DNA of 45,095 nucleotides from Pseudomonas sp. EpS/L25 (GCF_001512295.1 NZ_LNUP01000017.1:1-45095), one strand, 5' to 3'. Positions 1 to 8,830 are shown, counted from the stretch's first letter. The notes: generated from the letters alone by a model not told the origin. Numbers and translations: made by a program.

Positions 1-727
1 CGGCGTTTTCGTCCTGCTCGATGGCGCGCTGGGTATCGTCCCGGTAGAGCCGATACAACCGCGCGATATTCGTCTCCGCATTGGCGTAACTGCTGTCGTC
101 CTTCAGCATGAATTTTTCGCAGTGCAGAGCGATGCTTTCTGCCTGGTCCTGCCGAAAACCCTGAGCTTCCGCTCGGCAGGTTGCACCCGTGGCGGCGTTG
201 AAGAGGTTGTTGCCGGTGCCATCGAAGAACACGCCGACACGTAGGGTGATGCGCTGCTCCACCGGGCGTTCGGGCTGGCTAACTGAGCGGTCCTGACCGA
301 CTGGAGCCCCAACTGGGCGACTGGAAGCGCTGCCCGGCCCTGGTCTTTCACGTCCGCGCAGGCCGAGTGGCGCGGTCCGTCCTGGCGCTTGGCGGGCAAA
401 CTCCCCGCTCGCGGCACAGGTGCCGTTCGCCAAGCTGCCAGTGCTCAGCCCTCCGCCACCCATGCCGATGATCACCGTCCCCGAACCACCGATCACCACC
501 CCGCCATGGCTGGTGACGCTGCCGAGCACGGCAGCAGGCTGGCCGTTGATCAGGACGTTGGGGATGACGGCCGCACTCAGCTTCGCACCACAGCCACAGG
601 CTTGGCCCAGGGTGGCGGCGGGCAAGCCGTCGAAGAAGACGTTGGCCGAGCCCTGGACCAGGGCCGTGGCCCCGCACTTGGGGCAGGTGACGGCGTCACC
701 CAGGCGCGCAGCAGGTTTTCCGGACAT
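1..727 (-). CDS. PAAR-domain T6SS effector fused to a Tle-type lipase (DUF2235), 3' end outside window
   Basis: The frame is open from the ATG at 727 to the window edge, giving 242 codons of an incomplete protein. Residues 1-100 are a PAAR domain, the sharpened tip that caps the VgrG spike of the type VI secretion system: the N-terminus reads MSGKPAARLGDAVTCPKCG, followed by ANVFFDGLPAATLG, CGC, LINGQPAAVLGSVTSHGG and a glycine-rich IGMGGGG turn. Cysteines 15, 18, 44 and 46 are present. A Pro/Arg-rich linker (about 105-155) leads to VGVFFDGTGNN at 164-174, the opening motif of the DUF2235 (Tle1-like) alpha/beta-hydrolase phospholipases. The lipase GxSxG and the rest of the catalytic domain lie beyond the edge. 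No VgrG, adaptor or immunity gene is visible, but the downstream side is cut off. A secreted antibacterial or anti-host lipase is therefore inferred from the family. Confidence 0.85.
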   Translation of the reverse strand, partial: MSGKPAARLGDAVTCPKCGATALVQGSANVFFDGLPAATLGQACGCGAKLSAAVIPNVLINGQPAAVLGSVTSHGGVVIGGSGTVIIGMGGGGLSTGSLANGTCAASGEFARQAPGRTAPLGLRGRERPGPGSASSRPVGAPVGQDRSVSQPERPVEQRITLRVGVFFDGTGNNLFNAATGATCRAEAQGFRQDQAESIALHCEKFMLKDDSSYANAETNIARLYRLYRDDTQRAIEQDENA

Positions 728-728
728 G

Positions 729-746
729 ACCGATTTCCCTATCGGT
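729..746 (-). promoter_or_regulatory. Hairpin displaying the Shine-Dalgarno of the PAAR effector
   Basis: On the minus strand a perfect 6-bp inverted repeat, ACCGAT and ATCGGT, ends one base before the ATG. Its six-base loop AGGGAA contains the only Shine-Dalgarno-like sequence. A structural role in translation initiation is an inference. Confidence 0.4.
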
Positions 747-825
747 GATTTCAGGCCCGGAAGATGCCGCAGGAAAGGCTCTAGAACAATAGTTACAGAC
801 CGATAACGCGGAAACCGTCACACCG

Positions 826-1443
826 CTACCCGTGTGGATCTTCCGGGTAGGTGAAGGTCGGCATCTGCCAGTTGAATTTCAACGCCAGCAGGCGCAGCAG
901 CAGGCCGGCAGCCAGGGTGATGAGCAGCGCCTGCTCTTCGCCGAGCCAGTGGCGGCAGAGCAGGTAGCAGCCGGCGGACAGCACGGCCACGCTGGCATAG
1001 AGTTCGCGCCTCAGGATCAGCGGGACGTCGTTGCAGAGGATGTCGCGCAGGATGCCGCCACAGGTGCCGGTGAGGGTGCCGCTGACGATGACGATGACCG
1101 GACTCAGGCCCATCTCCAGGGCCACCTGGCAGCCGATCACGGTGAAGGCCACCAGGCCCAGGGCGTCGAGCAGCAGGAACAGCCGGCGCAGGTAGCGCAT
1201 GACTCGGGCGATGGCCACGGTGGCGAGGCCCGCGCCAACGGTCAGCGCCAGGTACTCCGGATGCTTGACCCAGCCCAGCGGATAGTGGCCCAGCAGGACG
1301 TCGCGCACCGAGCCGCCACCCAGGGCGGTGACGCTGGCGATCAGCGCCACGCCGAACAGGTCCATGCCGCGGCGACCCGCGGACAGCGCACCGGTCATGG
1401 CCTCGGCGGTGATGGCAACCAGGTAGAGGATGGACAGCAGCAC
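826..1443 (-). CDS. Trimeric intracellular cation channel (TRIC/UPF0126) family membrane protein
   Basis: This 205-residue, highly hydrophobic protein has about seven transmembrane segments arranged as two similar halves. Each half carries a glycine-rich stretch: ALGGGSVRDVLLG near residue 42, and GTCGGILRDILC near 130. The paired GGG/GGxxRD signatures and the length are typical of bacterial TRIC (YicG/UPF0126) proteins. These form trimeric cation-permeable channels in the inner membrane; the physiological role in bacteria is poorly known. It starts 13 bp after the orn stop codon on the same strand, so the two are probably co-transcribed. A neighbour that is usual for orn in Pseudomonas, queG, is absent at this position. 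Confidence 0.88.
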   Translation of the reverse strand: MLLSILYLVAITAEAMTGALSAGRRGMDLFGVALIASVTALGGGSVRDVLLGHYPLGWVKHPEYLALTVGAGLATVAIARVMRYLRRLFLLLDALGLVAFTVIGCQVALEMGLSPVIVIVSGTLTGTCGGILRDILCNDVPLILRRELYASVAVLSAGCYLLCRHWLGEEQALLITLAAGLLLRLLALKFNWQMPTFTYPEDPHG

Positions 1444-1456
1444 GGGGGTGCGGCCG

Positions 1457-2005
1457 TCAGACCTTGATGAAGTGCTCGCGGTAGTGGCGCAGCTCGGCGA
1501 TGGAATCGCGGATGTCGTCCAGCGCCAGGTGGCTGCCGCTCTTCTTCACGCCATCGCGGACGTGGGGGGCCCAGCGCGCGGCCAGCTCCTTGAGGGTGGA
1601 GACGTCCAGGTTACGGTAGTGGAAGTAGGCTTCCAGCTCCGGCATGCGGCGATGGAGGAAGCGGCGATCCTGGCAAATGCTGTTGCCGCAGATCGGCGAC
1701 TTGCCCTTGGGCACCCATTGACGCAGGAACTCCAGGGTCAGGGCCTCGGCCTGGGCGGTGTCGACGGTGCTCTCGCGGACCCGCTGGGTCAGCCCCGAGC
1801 CGCCGTGCTGGCGGGTATTCCACTCGTCCATGCCGGCCAGCACCTCATCCGACTGGTGGATGGCCAGTACCGGGCCCTCGGCCAGCACGTTGAGATCGCT
1901 GTCGGTGACGATGGTGGCCATCTCGATGATCACGTCCCGATCCGGATCCAGGCCGGTCATTTCCAGGTCGATCCAGATCAGGTGCTGCGGATTGGGGGTG
2001 GTCAT
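1457..2005 (-). CDS. orn: Oligoribonuclease
   Basis: Orn degrades RNA fragments of two to five nucleotides, and in Pseudomonas it is the main enzyme that clears pGpG, the breakdown product of cyclic di-GMP. The 182-residue protein shows the DEDDh exonuclease signatures: [10 protein letters not shown] near the N-terminus (first D and E), [10 protein letters not shown] in the middle, and [10 protein letters not shown] near the C-terminus (catalytic H and last D). The start is set at the ATG at 2005 because AAGGAG lies seven bases upstream and the [19 protein letters not shown]-terminus matches the family. An upstream in-frame ATG at 2068 would add 21 unrelated residues. It probably belongs to a minus-strand unit with the methyltransferase and the TRIC gene. 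Several c-di-GMP-linked genes (PilZ-like, fimX) lie further along. Confidence 0.97.
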   Translation of the reverse strand: MTTPNPQHLIWIDLEMTGLDPDRDVIIEMATIVTDSDLNVLAEGPVLAIHQSDEVLAGMDEWNTRQHGGSGLTQRVRESTVDTAQAEALTLEFLRQWVPKGKSPICGNSICQDRRFLHRRMPELEAYFHYRNLDVSTLKELAARWAPHVRDGVKKSGSHLALDDIRDSIAELRHYREHFIKV

Positions 2006-2055
2006 GGCGAACTCCTTGATGAGGGCGCCAGTGTAGCAGCGCGCCTGTCGCCTAC

Positions 2056-2826
2056 CTACCGGCGCCATAGCAGCAGGCGGCTACCGCGCAGGTCACCCAC
2101 TTCAAGGACGGCATCGGCCGGCTGACCGGGGATCTCGAAGGTGTTGCTGACCAGCCAGCTGCCGGGGCGCAGCTCCTGGCGGGCTTTCTCGCCCAGGCGT
2201 GGCATGGGCGCCGGCGAGAGAAAGCAGTAGACGACGTCGAACTCGCCCAGCTGCACCCGCCAGAGATCGCGATAGCGCACCTGGCAATTGCGCCGCGGCA
2301 GGCAGCGCAGCCAGGCCAGGGCGAAACTCAGCGGCGCCGTCTCCACCCCGACGAAGGTGGCCTGGGGAAAGCGCCGGGACAGATCGACCAGGGTATCGCC
2401 CAGGCCGCAGCCGAGGTCGACGAAGCGAAAGGTCGGCTCGCGCTCGGCGAGCAATTCGGCCAGCCGCTCGCGGGTCTGGCGCCCGGTCAGATAGAGCGGT
2501 ACCCGCTCGCGCAGGCTGTTCCAGTTCAGCAGCAGGAGCAACAGAAAACCGAGCGCGGCGATGCCCGCCGACAGGCCGCGACCGCTGACCAGATAGAGCG
2601 CGGGGGCGAACAGCAGGTTGATGAACACCCACCAGCGCGCCAAGCCGAGCAGCTCCCCCAGCAGGGCCGCCAGCACTGCCTGCAGGCAGACCAGCGCCAG
2701 CAACGAAGGCCGCTGACCGGCGAAGCTGGCCCAGATTCTCAGGCCGACGATGGCGACCACCAGGGCGGCCAGTTGCACCAGCACGGCCAGCAACAGGGGA
2801 TAGCGCGAGGCGAGATGGGCCAGCAT
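2056..2826 (-). CDS. Membrane-anchored class I SAM-dependent methyltransferase
   Basis: The 256-residue protein has a hydrophobic N-terminal third (about residues 8-110, three or four membrane segments). A soluble Rossmann-type methyltransferase domain follows, with the SAM-binding motif [15 protein letters not shown] near residue 137 and an acidic strand end at [11 protein letters not shown]. The later [20 protein letters not shown] stretch fits motif IV/post-motif. The substrate cannot be read from the sequence. The ATG at 2826 is preferred because it begins a sensible membrane protein and leaves a 94-bp divergent spacer to rsgA. A longer frame from 3012 would run into rsgA. It sits 50 bp upstream of orn on the same strand. 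Confidence 0.8.
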   Translation of the reverse strand: MLAHLASRYPLLLAVLVQLAALVVAIVGLRIWASFAGQRPSLLALVCLQAVLAALLGELLGLARWWVFINLLFAPALYLVSGRGLSAGIAALGFLLLLLLNWNSLRERVPLYLTGRQTRERLAELLAEREPTFRFVDLGCGLGDTLVDLSRRFPQATFVGVETAPLSFALAWLRCLPRRNCQVRYRDLWRVQLGEFDVVYCFLSPAPMPRLGEKARQELRPGSWLVSNTFEIPGQPADAVLEVGDLRGSRLLLWRR

Positions 2827-2920
2827 GGGCGCTCCAGAGCGACGAGGTGCGCCAAGTTTAGGTAATCCGCGAGAGGCGGCCAATGCTAGACTCCTCGCCC
2901 CTGACACCCGCGGACTTCCC

Positions 2921-3943
2921 ATGGCCAAACGCCACCTGACCCGTCGCCAGAGCTGGCGGATCGAAAAAATCCAGACCGAACGCGCCGCTCGCGCGGAGAA
3001 ACGCGAATCCAAGCTGGTCGACGAACTCGAGGGTGGCGATCTGGGCCCGGAACAACAGGGCCAGGTGATCGCCCACTTTGGCGTTCAGGTGGAGGTCGAG
3101 GATGGCGAGGGCCGCTTGCAGCGCTGCCATCTGCGCGCCAACCTGCCGACCCTGGTCACCGGCGACCAGGTGGTGTTCCGCGCCGGCATCCAGGGCAATG
3201 GCGTCATCGTGGCCCAGTTACCGCGCCGCTCGGAGATCTGCCGGCCGGACATGCGCGGCCAGCTCAAGCCGGTGGCGGCCAACGTCGACCGCCTGGTGAT
3301 CGTCTTCGCCCCGCTGCCCACACCCCACGCCAATCTCATCGACCGCTACCTGGTGGCGGCCGAGCACGCCGGCATCCAGCCGCTGCTGCTGCTGAACAAG
3401 GCCGACCTGATCGACGAGCACAATGGCCCCGCCCTGGATGAGCTGCTGGGCATCTACCGTGAACTGGACTACCCCCTGCTGGAGGTCTCGGCCCACAACG
3501 GCCTGAGCATGGATCAGCTCAAGAGCGCGCTGGACGAGCACGTCAGTGTCTTCGTCGGTCAATCCGGCGTGGGCAAGTCGTCGCTGGTGAACGCCCTGCT
3601 GCCCGGCGTCGATACCCGGGTCGGTCCGCTGTCGGAGCTGACCAACAAGGGCACCCACACCACCACCACCGCCCGGCTCTTTCACTTTCCCGACGGCGGC
3701 GATCTGATCGACTCGCCCGGCATCCGCGAATTCGGCCTGAGCCACGTCAGCCGTGACGACGTGGAAGCCGGTTTCAAGGAATTCGGTGACTTCATCGGTC
3801 GCTGCCGCTTCCGCGACTGCCAGCACGAGCGCGAACCCGGTTGCGCCTTGCTCGCCGCCCTGGAGCGGGGCGACATCCATCCGCAGCGGATGGCCAGCTA
3901 CCGGCATATCCTGGCTAGCCTCGAAGGCGAATCGCGCTACTAG
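2921..3943 (+). CDS. rsgA: Ribosome small subunit-dependent GTPase A
   Basis: RsgA (YjeQ) is a circularly permuted GTPase that helps late maturation of the 30S subunit and releases RbfA. The 340-residue product begins with a basic tail ([16 protein letters not shown]). An OB-fold (about 40-110) follows, then the permuted GTPase order with G4 first ([10 protein letters not shown]), then G1 (GQSGVGKSS), the switch region ([13 protein letters not shown]) and G3 (DSPGIREFG). The C-terminal zinc knuckle [14 protein letters not shown] completes the family architecture. The ATG at 2921 is chosen because it gives the conserved N-terminus. It is divergent from the methyltransferase and is followed by a strong intrinsic terminator. 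Confidence 0.97.
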   Translation: MAKRHLTRRQSWRIEKIQTERAARAEKRESKLVDELEGGDLGPEQQGQVIAHFGVQVEVEDGEGRLQRCHLRANLPTLVTGDQVVFRAGIQGNGVIVAQLPRRSEICRPDMRGQLKPVAANVDRLVIVFAPLPTPHANLIDRYLVAAEHAGIQPLLLLNKADLIDEHNGPALDELLGIYRELDYPLLEVSAHNGLSMDQLKSALDEHVSVFVGQSGVGKSSLVNALLPGVDTRVGPLSELTNKGTHTTTTARLFHFPDGGDLIDSPGIREFGLSHVSRDDVEAGFKEFGDFIGRCRFRDCQHEREPGCALLAALERGDIHPQRMASYRHILASLEGESRY

Positions 3944-3974
3944 CTTGCGCTTGTTGCTCAGCCTTGTAGACAGG

Positions 3975-4020
3975 CCAAAAAAAACGCCGCGCTCTTTACA
4001 CAGGAACGCGGCGTTTTTTC
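3975..4020 (+). terminator. Intrinsic terminator after rsgA
   Basis: A nine-bp stem (AACGCCGCG paired with CGCGGCGTT) is flanked by an A-run on the left and a T-run on the right. It could work in both directions, although no minus-strand gene ends close by. Confidence 0.9.
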
Positions 4021-4021
4021 T

Positions 4022-4329
4022 TAACTGATCGGCATTGGGCCCATGCCGGACTATTGCATGGACCTCTACCGCTCCTGCTTTATCGCAGCCATGGCGGTCC
4101 GCCAATGCGGCCGCTCCGACAGGTACATCGTGCCTTTTTAGGAGCAACTGTCTGCGCGCATTATCGCGGCCATGGCGGTCCGCCGATGCGGCCGCTCCTA
4201 CAGAGGCACCACACCCTGTAGGAGCGGCCCATGGCCGCGATAGCAGGCCTAAAGCCAGATCCAAGCTTCGTCCCAGCCACCAAGGCCTTCCCGAAACGCT
4301 AGGCGAAGGCTAACTGATCGGCATTAGGG
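4022..4329. repeat. REP cluster framed by a direct repeat
   Basis: The 407-bp gap between rsgA and the nitroreductase contains no gene. It holds three REP units: 4082-4120, 4162-4202 and, inverted, 4216-4241. They are variants of ATCGCGGCCATGG...CCGCTCCTACA; the last two face each other and can fold into one long hairpin. The cluster is bracketed by the direct repeat TAACTGATCGGCATT (4022-4036 and 4311-4325), with further partial identity after it. The origin of that outer repeat is unknown. Confidence 0.75.
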
Positions 4330-4350
4330 ACAAGCCTGGCCTCTTTATGA

Positions 4351-4950
4351 TCAACCGAAGACGCGGAAGCGCTCGGCGTCATCCATGAAGGTCTTCTCCG
4401 GGAAGTCGCCCTCGTTGGAGCCGAAGGGCATCTGGGCGCGCAGGTGCCAGGTCTCCGGCAATTTCCACTCGGCGGCGGCCAGGGCATCGGGCAGCGGATT
4501 GTAGTGCTGCAGACTGGCGCCGATGCCGGCATTGGCCAGCGCCGTCCATACCGAGAACTGAGCGATGCCGCTGGCCTGTTCCGACCAGATGGGGAAGTTG
4601 TCGGCGTAGCTGGGGAATTTATCCTGCAGGGCCGAGATGACCTGGCGATCCTCGTAGAACAGCACGGTACCGGCGCCGGCGGCGAAGCTGTTGATCTTGC
4701 CCTCGGTGGGCGCGAAGGACTCGGCCGGCACGATCTGTCGCAGGGCCTGCATGACGAAGCCCCAGAACTTCTCGCTCTCGGCGCCGAACAGGATCACCGC
4801 GCGCGAGCTCTGGGAGTTGAAGGAGGACGGCGACAGCTTGACCGCCTCCTGGATCAGCGCGGTGACCTGATCCTGCGCCAGCGGCAGGTTCTTGCCCAGC
4901 GCGTACTGGCTACGGCGGCGCTTGATGGTGTCGATAAAGGCGTTGCTCAT
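4351..4950 (-). CDS. Nitroreductase family FMN-dependent oxidoreductase
   Basis: This 199-residue protein belongs to the nitroreductase superfamily: homodimeric FMN enzymes that reduce nitroaromatics, quinones or related compounds with NAD(P)H. Visible signatures are the N-terminal RRRSQYALGKN (the RRSxR-type FMN phosphate-binding segment), the SPSSFNSQSSRAVIL region, and the C-terminal half with AQFSVWTALANAGIGASLQHYNP, typical of the YdgI/HBN subgroup. The ATG at 4950 has GGAG seven bases upstream and yields the usual length. The longer in-frame ATG at 5022 would add 24 residues without family character. It is the only gene between the REP cluster and motB, and its natural substrate is unknown. 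Confidence 0.9.
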   Translation of the reverse strand: MSNAFIDTIKRRRSQYALGKNLPLAQDQVTALIQEAVKLSPSSFNSQSSRAVILFGAESEKFWGFVMQALRQIVPAESFAPTEGKINSFAAGAGTVLFYEDRQVISALQDKFPSYADNFPIWSEQASGIAQFSVWTALANAGIGASLQHYNPLPDALAAAEWKLPETWHLRAQMPFGSNEGDFPEKTFMDDAERFRVFG

Positions 4951-5114
4951 CGGGAGGCTCCTGCTGAGGGAATCGGAGATCGAGAGACCTCGTGCCAGGG
5001 CGCAAGGTGCCCGATCCATCATGAATCCTCTGCAGCATAGCGAGCCCTCTACCCGCCAACGGACGAAAAAACCGAACGCTGGCAGCGAATTTTCCTATCG
5101 ATCAGCGCGATCGC

Positions 5115-6287
5115 TCAGGGCTTGCTCTGGATGACACCCGCATCGAAGGCATTAATCTGCTGCTTGAAAGCGGCGTTGTTGATGGGCTGCGCCAGATTGC
5201 CGGTGGCGGATACGCCCCCGCTGGAGACCCCGCTGCGATTGGCACCGGGCGCATCCTGAGCCGGCGCCGCGGAAGGACCCTTGTTACCGTTGCGCCCCTC
5301 GATGGCCTGCTGGGCCTTCTTGGTCAGCACGATGATGTCGATGCGGCGGTTGACCGGGTTGAGCGGGTGCTCTCGGTCGAAGGGTGCCGAAGCCGCATAA
5401 CCGACGATCCGGGCCACCTGCTCGTCCGGATAGCCACCGGCCTCCAGGGCGCGCCGCGCCGAGTTGGCCCGGCCGGCGGACAGCTCCCAGTTGCTGAAAT
5501 CGCCCTTGCCGACGTAGCGCGCCGCATCGGTATGGCCACTGATGCTGATCTTGTTCGGCACCTGGCGAATGGTGTCGGCCATGGCCAGCAGGATGTCCTC
5601 GAAATAGGGCTTCAGCCGCGGACTGCCCGAATCGAACATCGACCGATTGTCGGCATCGACGATCTGGATGCGCAGGCCGTCCTGGGTGATCTCCATCAGG
5701 ATCTGATCCTTGAACTTCTGCAGCTCCGGATTCTCGTTGATCTTGTTCTGCAACTCCTGCAGCAACAGCTCCAGGCGCTGCTTCTCGACCTGCTCGGCGA
5801 TCTTCTCCGCCTGGCTGGCATCCATCTTCTGGGCCTGCTGGCTCTGCTCCTGGTTCTGATCCTTCTGCGCCGCCGCATTCGGCTGGCGATCCGGCGAGGT
5901 GTCCGGGGACTGGGTCGGATCGGGCTGCACCCGGTTGGAGTCATTGGGGTCGGCGCGCTCCTCCATGTCCGGATTGACCTTGTTCTGGGTCGAATCCGGC
6001 TGGGCCTGGATCTCCGGATTCAAGGTCCGGTCAGGCGCGGGCGTCGGGGTGCCGCCCAGGTCGATGACATAGGGGCTGGCGCTTTCGGTGAAGCCGATCG
6101 GGTCCTGGAAGTAGCCGGCGATGGCCTTCTTCTGCTCCGGCGTGGCCGAAGACATCAGCCAGAGCACCAGGAAGAACGCCATCATGGCGGTGGCGAAGTC
6201 GGCGAAGGCGATCTTCCAGGCGCCGCCGTGGTGACCGGCGGCGCTCTTCTTGACGCGCTTGACGATGATCGGCTGATTGTTGTCCAT
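5115..6287 (-). CDS. motB: Flagellar motor stator protein MotB
   Basis: MotB anchors the stator to peptidoglycan and carries the proton-binding aspartate of the flagellar motor. The 390-residue product has the basic cytoplasmic tail, one transmembrane helix with Asp30 in AFADFATAMMAFFLVLWLM, and a plug/linker. From about residue 220 there is an OmpA-like peptidoglycan-binding domain with ISGHTDA and NRRIDIIVL. The linker (about 85-165) is unusually long and rich in Gln, Asp, Asn and Pro, making the protein longer than E. coli MotB (about 308). The start codon overlaps the motA stop by one base (TGATG), which implies translational coupling. Confidence 0.96.
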   Translation of the reverse strand: MDNNQPIIVKRVKKSAAGHHGGAWKIAFADFATAMMAFFLVLWLMSSATPEQKKAIAGYFQDPIGFTESASPYVIDLGGTPTPAPDRTLNPEIQAQPDSTQNKVNPDMEERADPNDSNRVQPDPTQSPDTSPDRQPNAAAQKDQNQEQSQQAQKMDASQAEKIAEQVEKQRLELLLQELQNKINENPELQKFKDQILMEITQDGLRIQIVDADNRSMFDSGSPRLKPYFEDILLAMADTIRQVPNKISISGHTDAARYVGKGDFSNWELSAGRANSARRALEAGGYPDEQVARIVGYAASAPFDREHPLNPVNRRIDIIVLTKKAQQAIEGRNGNKGPSAAPAQDAPGANRSGVSSGGVSATGNLAQPINNAAFKQQINAFDAGVIQSKP

Positions 6288-7138
6288 CAGCTGCCCCGCA
6301 TCGCCTGCTCGAGTTCACTGAAGGACGGCCGGTGCGCGGGGAACAGCACCTTGCGGCCGAATTCCACGGCGACGGTGGGCGGCATGCCGCTGGCGGCGGC
6401 CACCAGGCAGGCCTTGATGGCTTCCAGCACGTTGAGCTCTTCCTTGGCGTCGTGCTCCAGGCAGGTCGCCAGCGGACCGAAGAAGCCGTAGGCGGCGAGA
6501 ATGCCGAGGAAGGTACCGACCAGCGCCGCGCCCACGTGGCCGCCGATGGCCGCCTGGTCGCCCTCGCCGAGCATGCCCATGGTGATCACGATCCCCAGTA
6601 CCGCGGCGACGATACCGAAGCCGGGCAGGCCGTCGGCGACCCGCGATACCGCATGGGACGGGTGCTCCAGTTCTTCCTTGATGCCGGCCAGCTCCATGTC
6701 GAACAGGCCTTCCAGCTCGTGGGGCGCCATGTTGCCGGAGGACATCAGCCGCAGGTAGTCGGCAATGTAGGCCGTCATCCGCTCATCCTTGAGGATGTTC
6801 GGGTATTTGCTGAAGATCGGGCTGGCCTTGGGATCCTCGACGTCGGCTTCGATGGACATCATGCCCTCGCGCCGGCTCTTGTTGAGGATCTCGTAGAGCA
6901 GCTTCAGCACGTCCAGGTAGAAGGCGTGGGTGAAGCGGTTGCCGAACATCTTCAGCGACTTCTTGAACACCTGCATGAAGGTGCTGCCCGGGTTGGCCTG
7001 CAGGAAGGCTCCCAGGGCGGCACCGCCGATGATCAGCACCTCGAGCGGCTGGATGATCGCGGCGATCTTGCCGTGCGCGAGGATGTAGCCGCCGAGGACC
7101 GACGCGAATATCACGATGATGCCGATGATTTTTGCCAT
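6287..7138 (-). CDS. motA: Flagellar motor stator protein MotA
   Basis: MotA forms the pentameric part of the proton-driven stator around the MotB dimer. The 283-residue protein shows the MAKIIGIIVIFASVLGGYILAHG first helix and the second helix. The large cytoplasmic loop contains the charged segment KKSLKMFGNRFTHAFYLDVLKLLYEILNKS region, here noted by its position at about residues 63-95. The third and fourth helices contain VADGLPGFGIVAAVLGIVITMG and AALVGTFLGILAAYGFFGPLA. Length and order match Pseudomonas MotA of the motAB (not motCD) pair. It is the first gene of the motAB operon, with a possible FliA-type promoter upstream. Confidence 0.97.
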   Translation of the reverse strand: MAKIIGIIVIFASVLGGYILAHGKIAAIIQPLEVLIIGGAALGAFLQANPGSTFMQVFKKSLKMFGNRFTHAFYLDVLKLLYEILNKSRREGMMSIEADVEDPKASPIFSKYPNILKDERMTAYIADYLRLMSSGNMAPHELEGLFDMELAGIKEELEHPSHAVSRVADGLPGFGIVAAVLGIVITMGMLGEGDQAAIGGHVGAALVGTFLGILAAYGFFGPLATCLEHDAKEELNVLEAIKACLVAAASGMPPTVAVEFGRKVLFPAHRPSFSELEQAMRGS

Positions 7139-7196
7139 GGTTGGGAATACTGTGTGCTAAGGAAAGTTGAGCCGGGGAATAACCCTCACGCCCCCT

Positions 7197-7222
7197 TTAT
7201 CGGACCCGGCGTCCCGGACTGA
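7197..7222 (-). promoter_or_regulatory. Candidate FliA (sigma28) promoter for motAB
   Basis: On the minus strand TCCGATAA (7204-7197) differs at one base from the flagellar -10 element GCCGATAA. A TCAGT sequence lies 13 bases upstream (7222-7218), resembling the -35 side weakly. It sits about 60 bp before the motA ATG. Confidence 0.4.
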
Positions 7223-7255
7223 AGGCCTTTCATCAAATTTCAAGGCGACCGTCGT

Positions 7256-8773
7256 ATGTCCAGCCGCCCGAACACTGTCGAAGACTGGGTCAAACACCTG
7301 GAAGGCGTGCGCCTGCCAGTGGCCACCTCCACCGCAGAGCGTCTACGCCGTACCCTGGCCGATGGCCGGCTGGCGCTGCATGAGATAGCCGAACGACTCT
7401 GCGAGTCACCTCCCCTGGCGCTGGCCCTGCTGCGCGAGGCCAATCGTGGCCATGCCAGCCTGGGCGATCCGGCCGCCAGCCTCGAGGCCGTGCTCGGCCG
7501 CGTCGGCCTCGGCCCGGCGGAGTATTTGGTGGCCCATCAGGCCAGCCTGGTCGAGGAGCGCCTGCCGCAACCACTGCGGCAGCTGTGCCTGGTCAGCCAG
7601 CACGCCATGACCCTGGGTCTCGGCCTGTTCGGCGTGCCCCTGGCGCGCCTCTGGCCGGACATCCGCCTGGCCGCCCTGCTGTTCCTGGCCCCGCTCTGGC
7701 CGCTGGTCACCCGCTATCCGGAGCTGTTCGAGGAATGGGAGCGCCGGGTGCTGGGCGAAGGCGAGCCGGCGCTCAAGGTCGAACTCGACCTGCTGGGCGT
7801 TCCCGCCGTGCGCCTGTGCCAGGCACTGGCCCGCCACTGGCAACTGCCGGACTGGATCGTCGAGGGCTATCGCCTGCTCGACCAGGATCGCCGCCAGTTG
7901 GTCAAGGCCCTGCACATCGCCCATGCCGAGGATCCGCTGGAACAGCAGCACCGCCTCGACGAGGACCCGGAGCTGCGGCGCTGGCTGACCCACCCGGGCA
8001 ACACCATCCTGCTGGCCAACGGCCTGGCCCTGGCCAGCCACCATGCCTGGAACGACCCTCACACCCTGCGCTGGCAGCGCCTCAGCGCGCTCTACCTGCA
8101 GCTGCCGCTGGCACGCGTGCAGAGCCGCAGTCACGAACTCGCGGTCCAGGATGCCCAGCGGCATGCCCGCCCCGGCCTCTGGCACCCCGCCGAAGGCCTG
8201 CTCTGGCCACCCGGCGAGCGCCGCCTCAAGCCGATCCCCAAGGTCCAGGTCGCCGCCGAAAGCCAGGCACAGCGCTGGCGCGGCCTGTGCGAGCAACTGC
8301 TGCACACGCCCAGTGCCTTCGCCACCCTGCCCCAGCTGTTCGACTGTGCGCGTCAGGCCCTGGTGGCTTGCGGCCTGCCACGCCTGCTGCTGCTCACCCC
8401 CGACCGCACGGGCAGCAAGGGCAACGTGCAACTGCACCACGGCCTGGACGAGGCGCCTGGCCTGCAACTGGATATTGCCGGCCAGCCGCTGCTGGCCAAG
8501 CTGTTCGGCAGCCCGGGACAACTGCGCATCGATGCGGCCAATCGCACGCGCTTCGCCCCTCACCTGCCCGCCGACCTGCGCCGGCTGTTCACCAGCGAAC
8601 GCCTCTGGCTGCGCAGCCTGGGCTTCGGCGAGCGGGTGGTGCTGCTGGCGGTGCTGGATACCGAACTGGAGCCGGCGGACCCCCGCCGGACGGCGGCGCT
8701 GGACAAGACCTTCACCTGCATCGAGCGCGCCATCGCCACCTTCGGTAGTCGTCCTAGAGCGCGGCCGACCTGA
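7256..8773 (+). CDS. HDOD-domain signalling protein
   Basis: The 505-residue protein has an N-terminal HDOD domain (about residues 15-210), the non-catalytic HD-related output domain found in bacterial signalling proteins. The helices around LRRTLADGRLALHEIAERL, PLALALLREANRG and LEAVLGRVGLG match its start. The C-terminal part (about 330-500) contains a GAF-like segment with alternating strands, for example PRLLLLTPDRTG and RVVLLAVLDTEL. No catalytic HD or GYP residues are visible. The gene lies divergent to motAB and upstream of rhdA, a conserved position in Pseudomonas. A link to motility or nucleotide signalling is suggested only by context. Confidence 0.82.
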   Translation: MSSRPNTVEDWVKHLEGVRLPVATSTAERLRRTLADGRLALHEIAERLCESPPLALALLREANRGHASLGDPAASLEAVLGRVGLGPAEYLVAHQASLVEERLPQPLRQLCLVSQHAMTLGLGLFGVPLARLWPDIRLAALLFLAPLWPLVTRYPELFEEWERRVLGEGEPALKVELDLLGVPAVRLCQALARHWQLPDWIVEGYRLLDQDRRQLVKALHIAHAEDPLEQQHRLDEDPELRRWLTHPGNTILLANGLALASHHAWNDPHTLRWQRLSALYLQLPLARVQSRSHELAVQDAQRHARPGLWHPAEGLLWPPGERRLKPIPKVQVAAESQAQRWRGLCEQLLHTPSAFATLPQLFDCARQALVACGLPRLLLLTPDRTGSKGNVQLHHGLDEAPGLQLDIAGQPLLAKLFGSPGQLRIDAANRTRFAPHLPADLRRLFTSERLWLRSLGFGERVVLLAVLDTELEPADPRRTAALDKTFTCIERAIATFGSRPRARPT

Positions 8774-8830
8774 CGCTGTGCGGCCAACCTCGGTACACTT
8801 GACTCTCTTCGGACTGACGGGAAATCCGCG

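Noticed and set aside
4082-4241. CRISPR-like array from three similar units
   Set aside because: The units are palindromic, differ in orientation and spacing, and recur singly elsewhere; they are REP elements. No cas gene is present.
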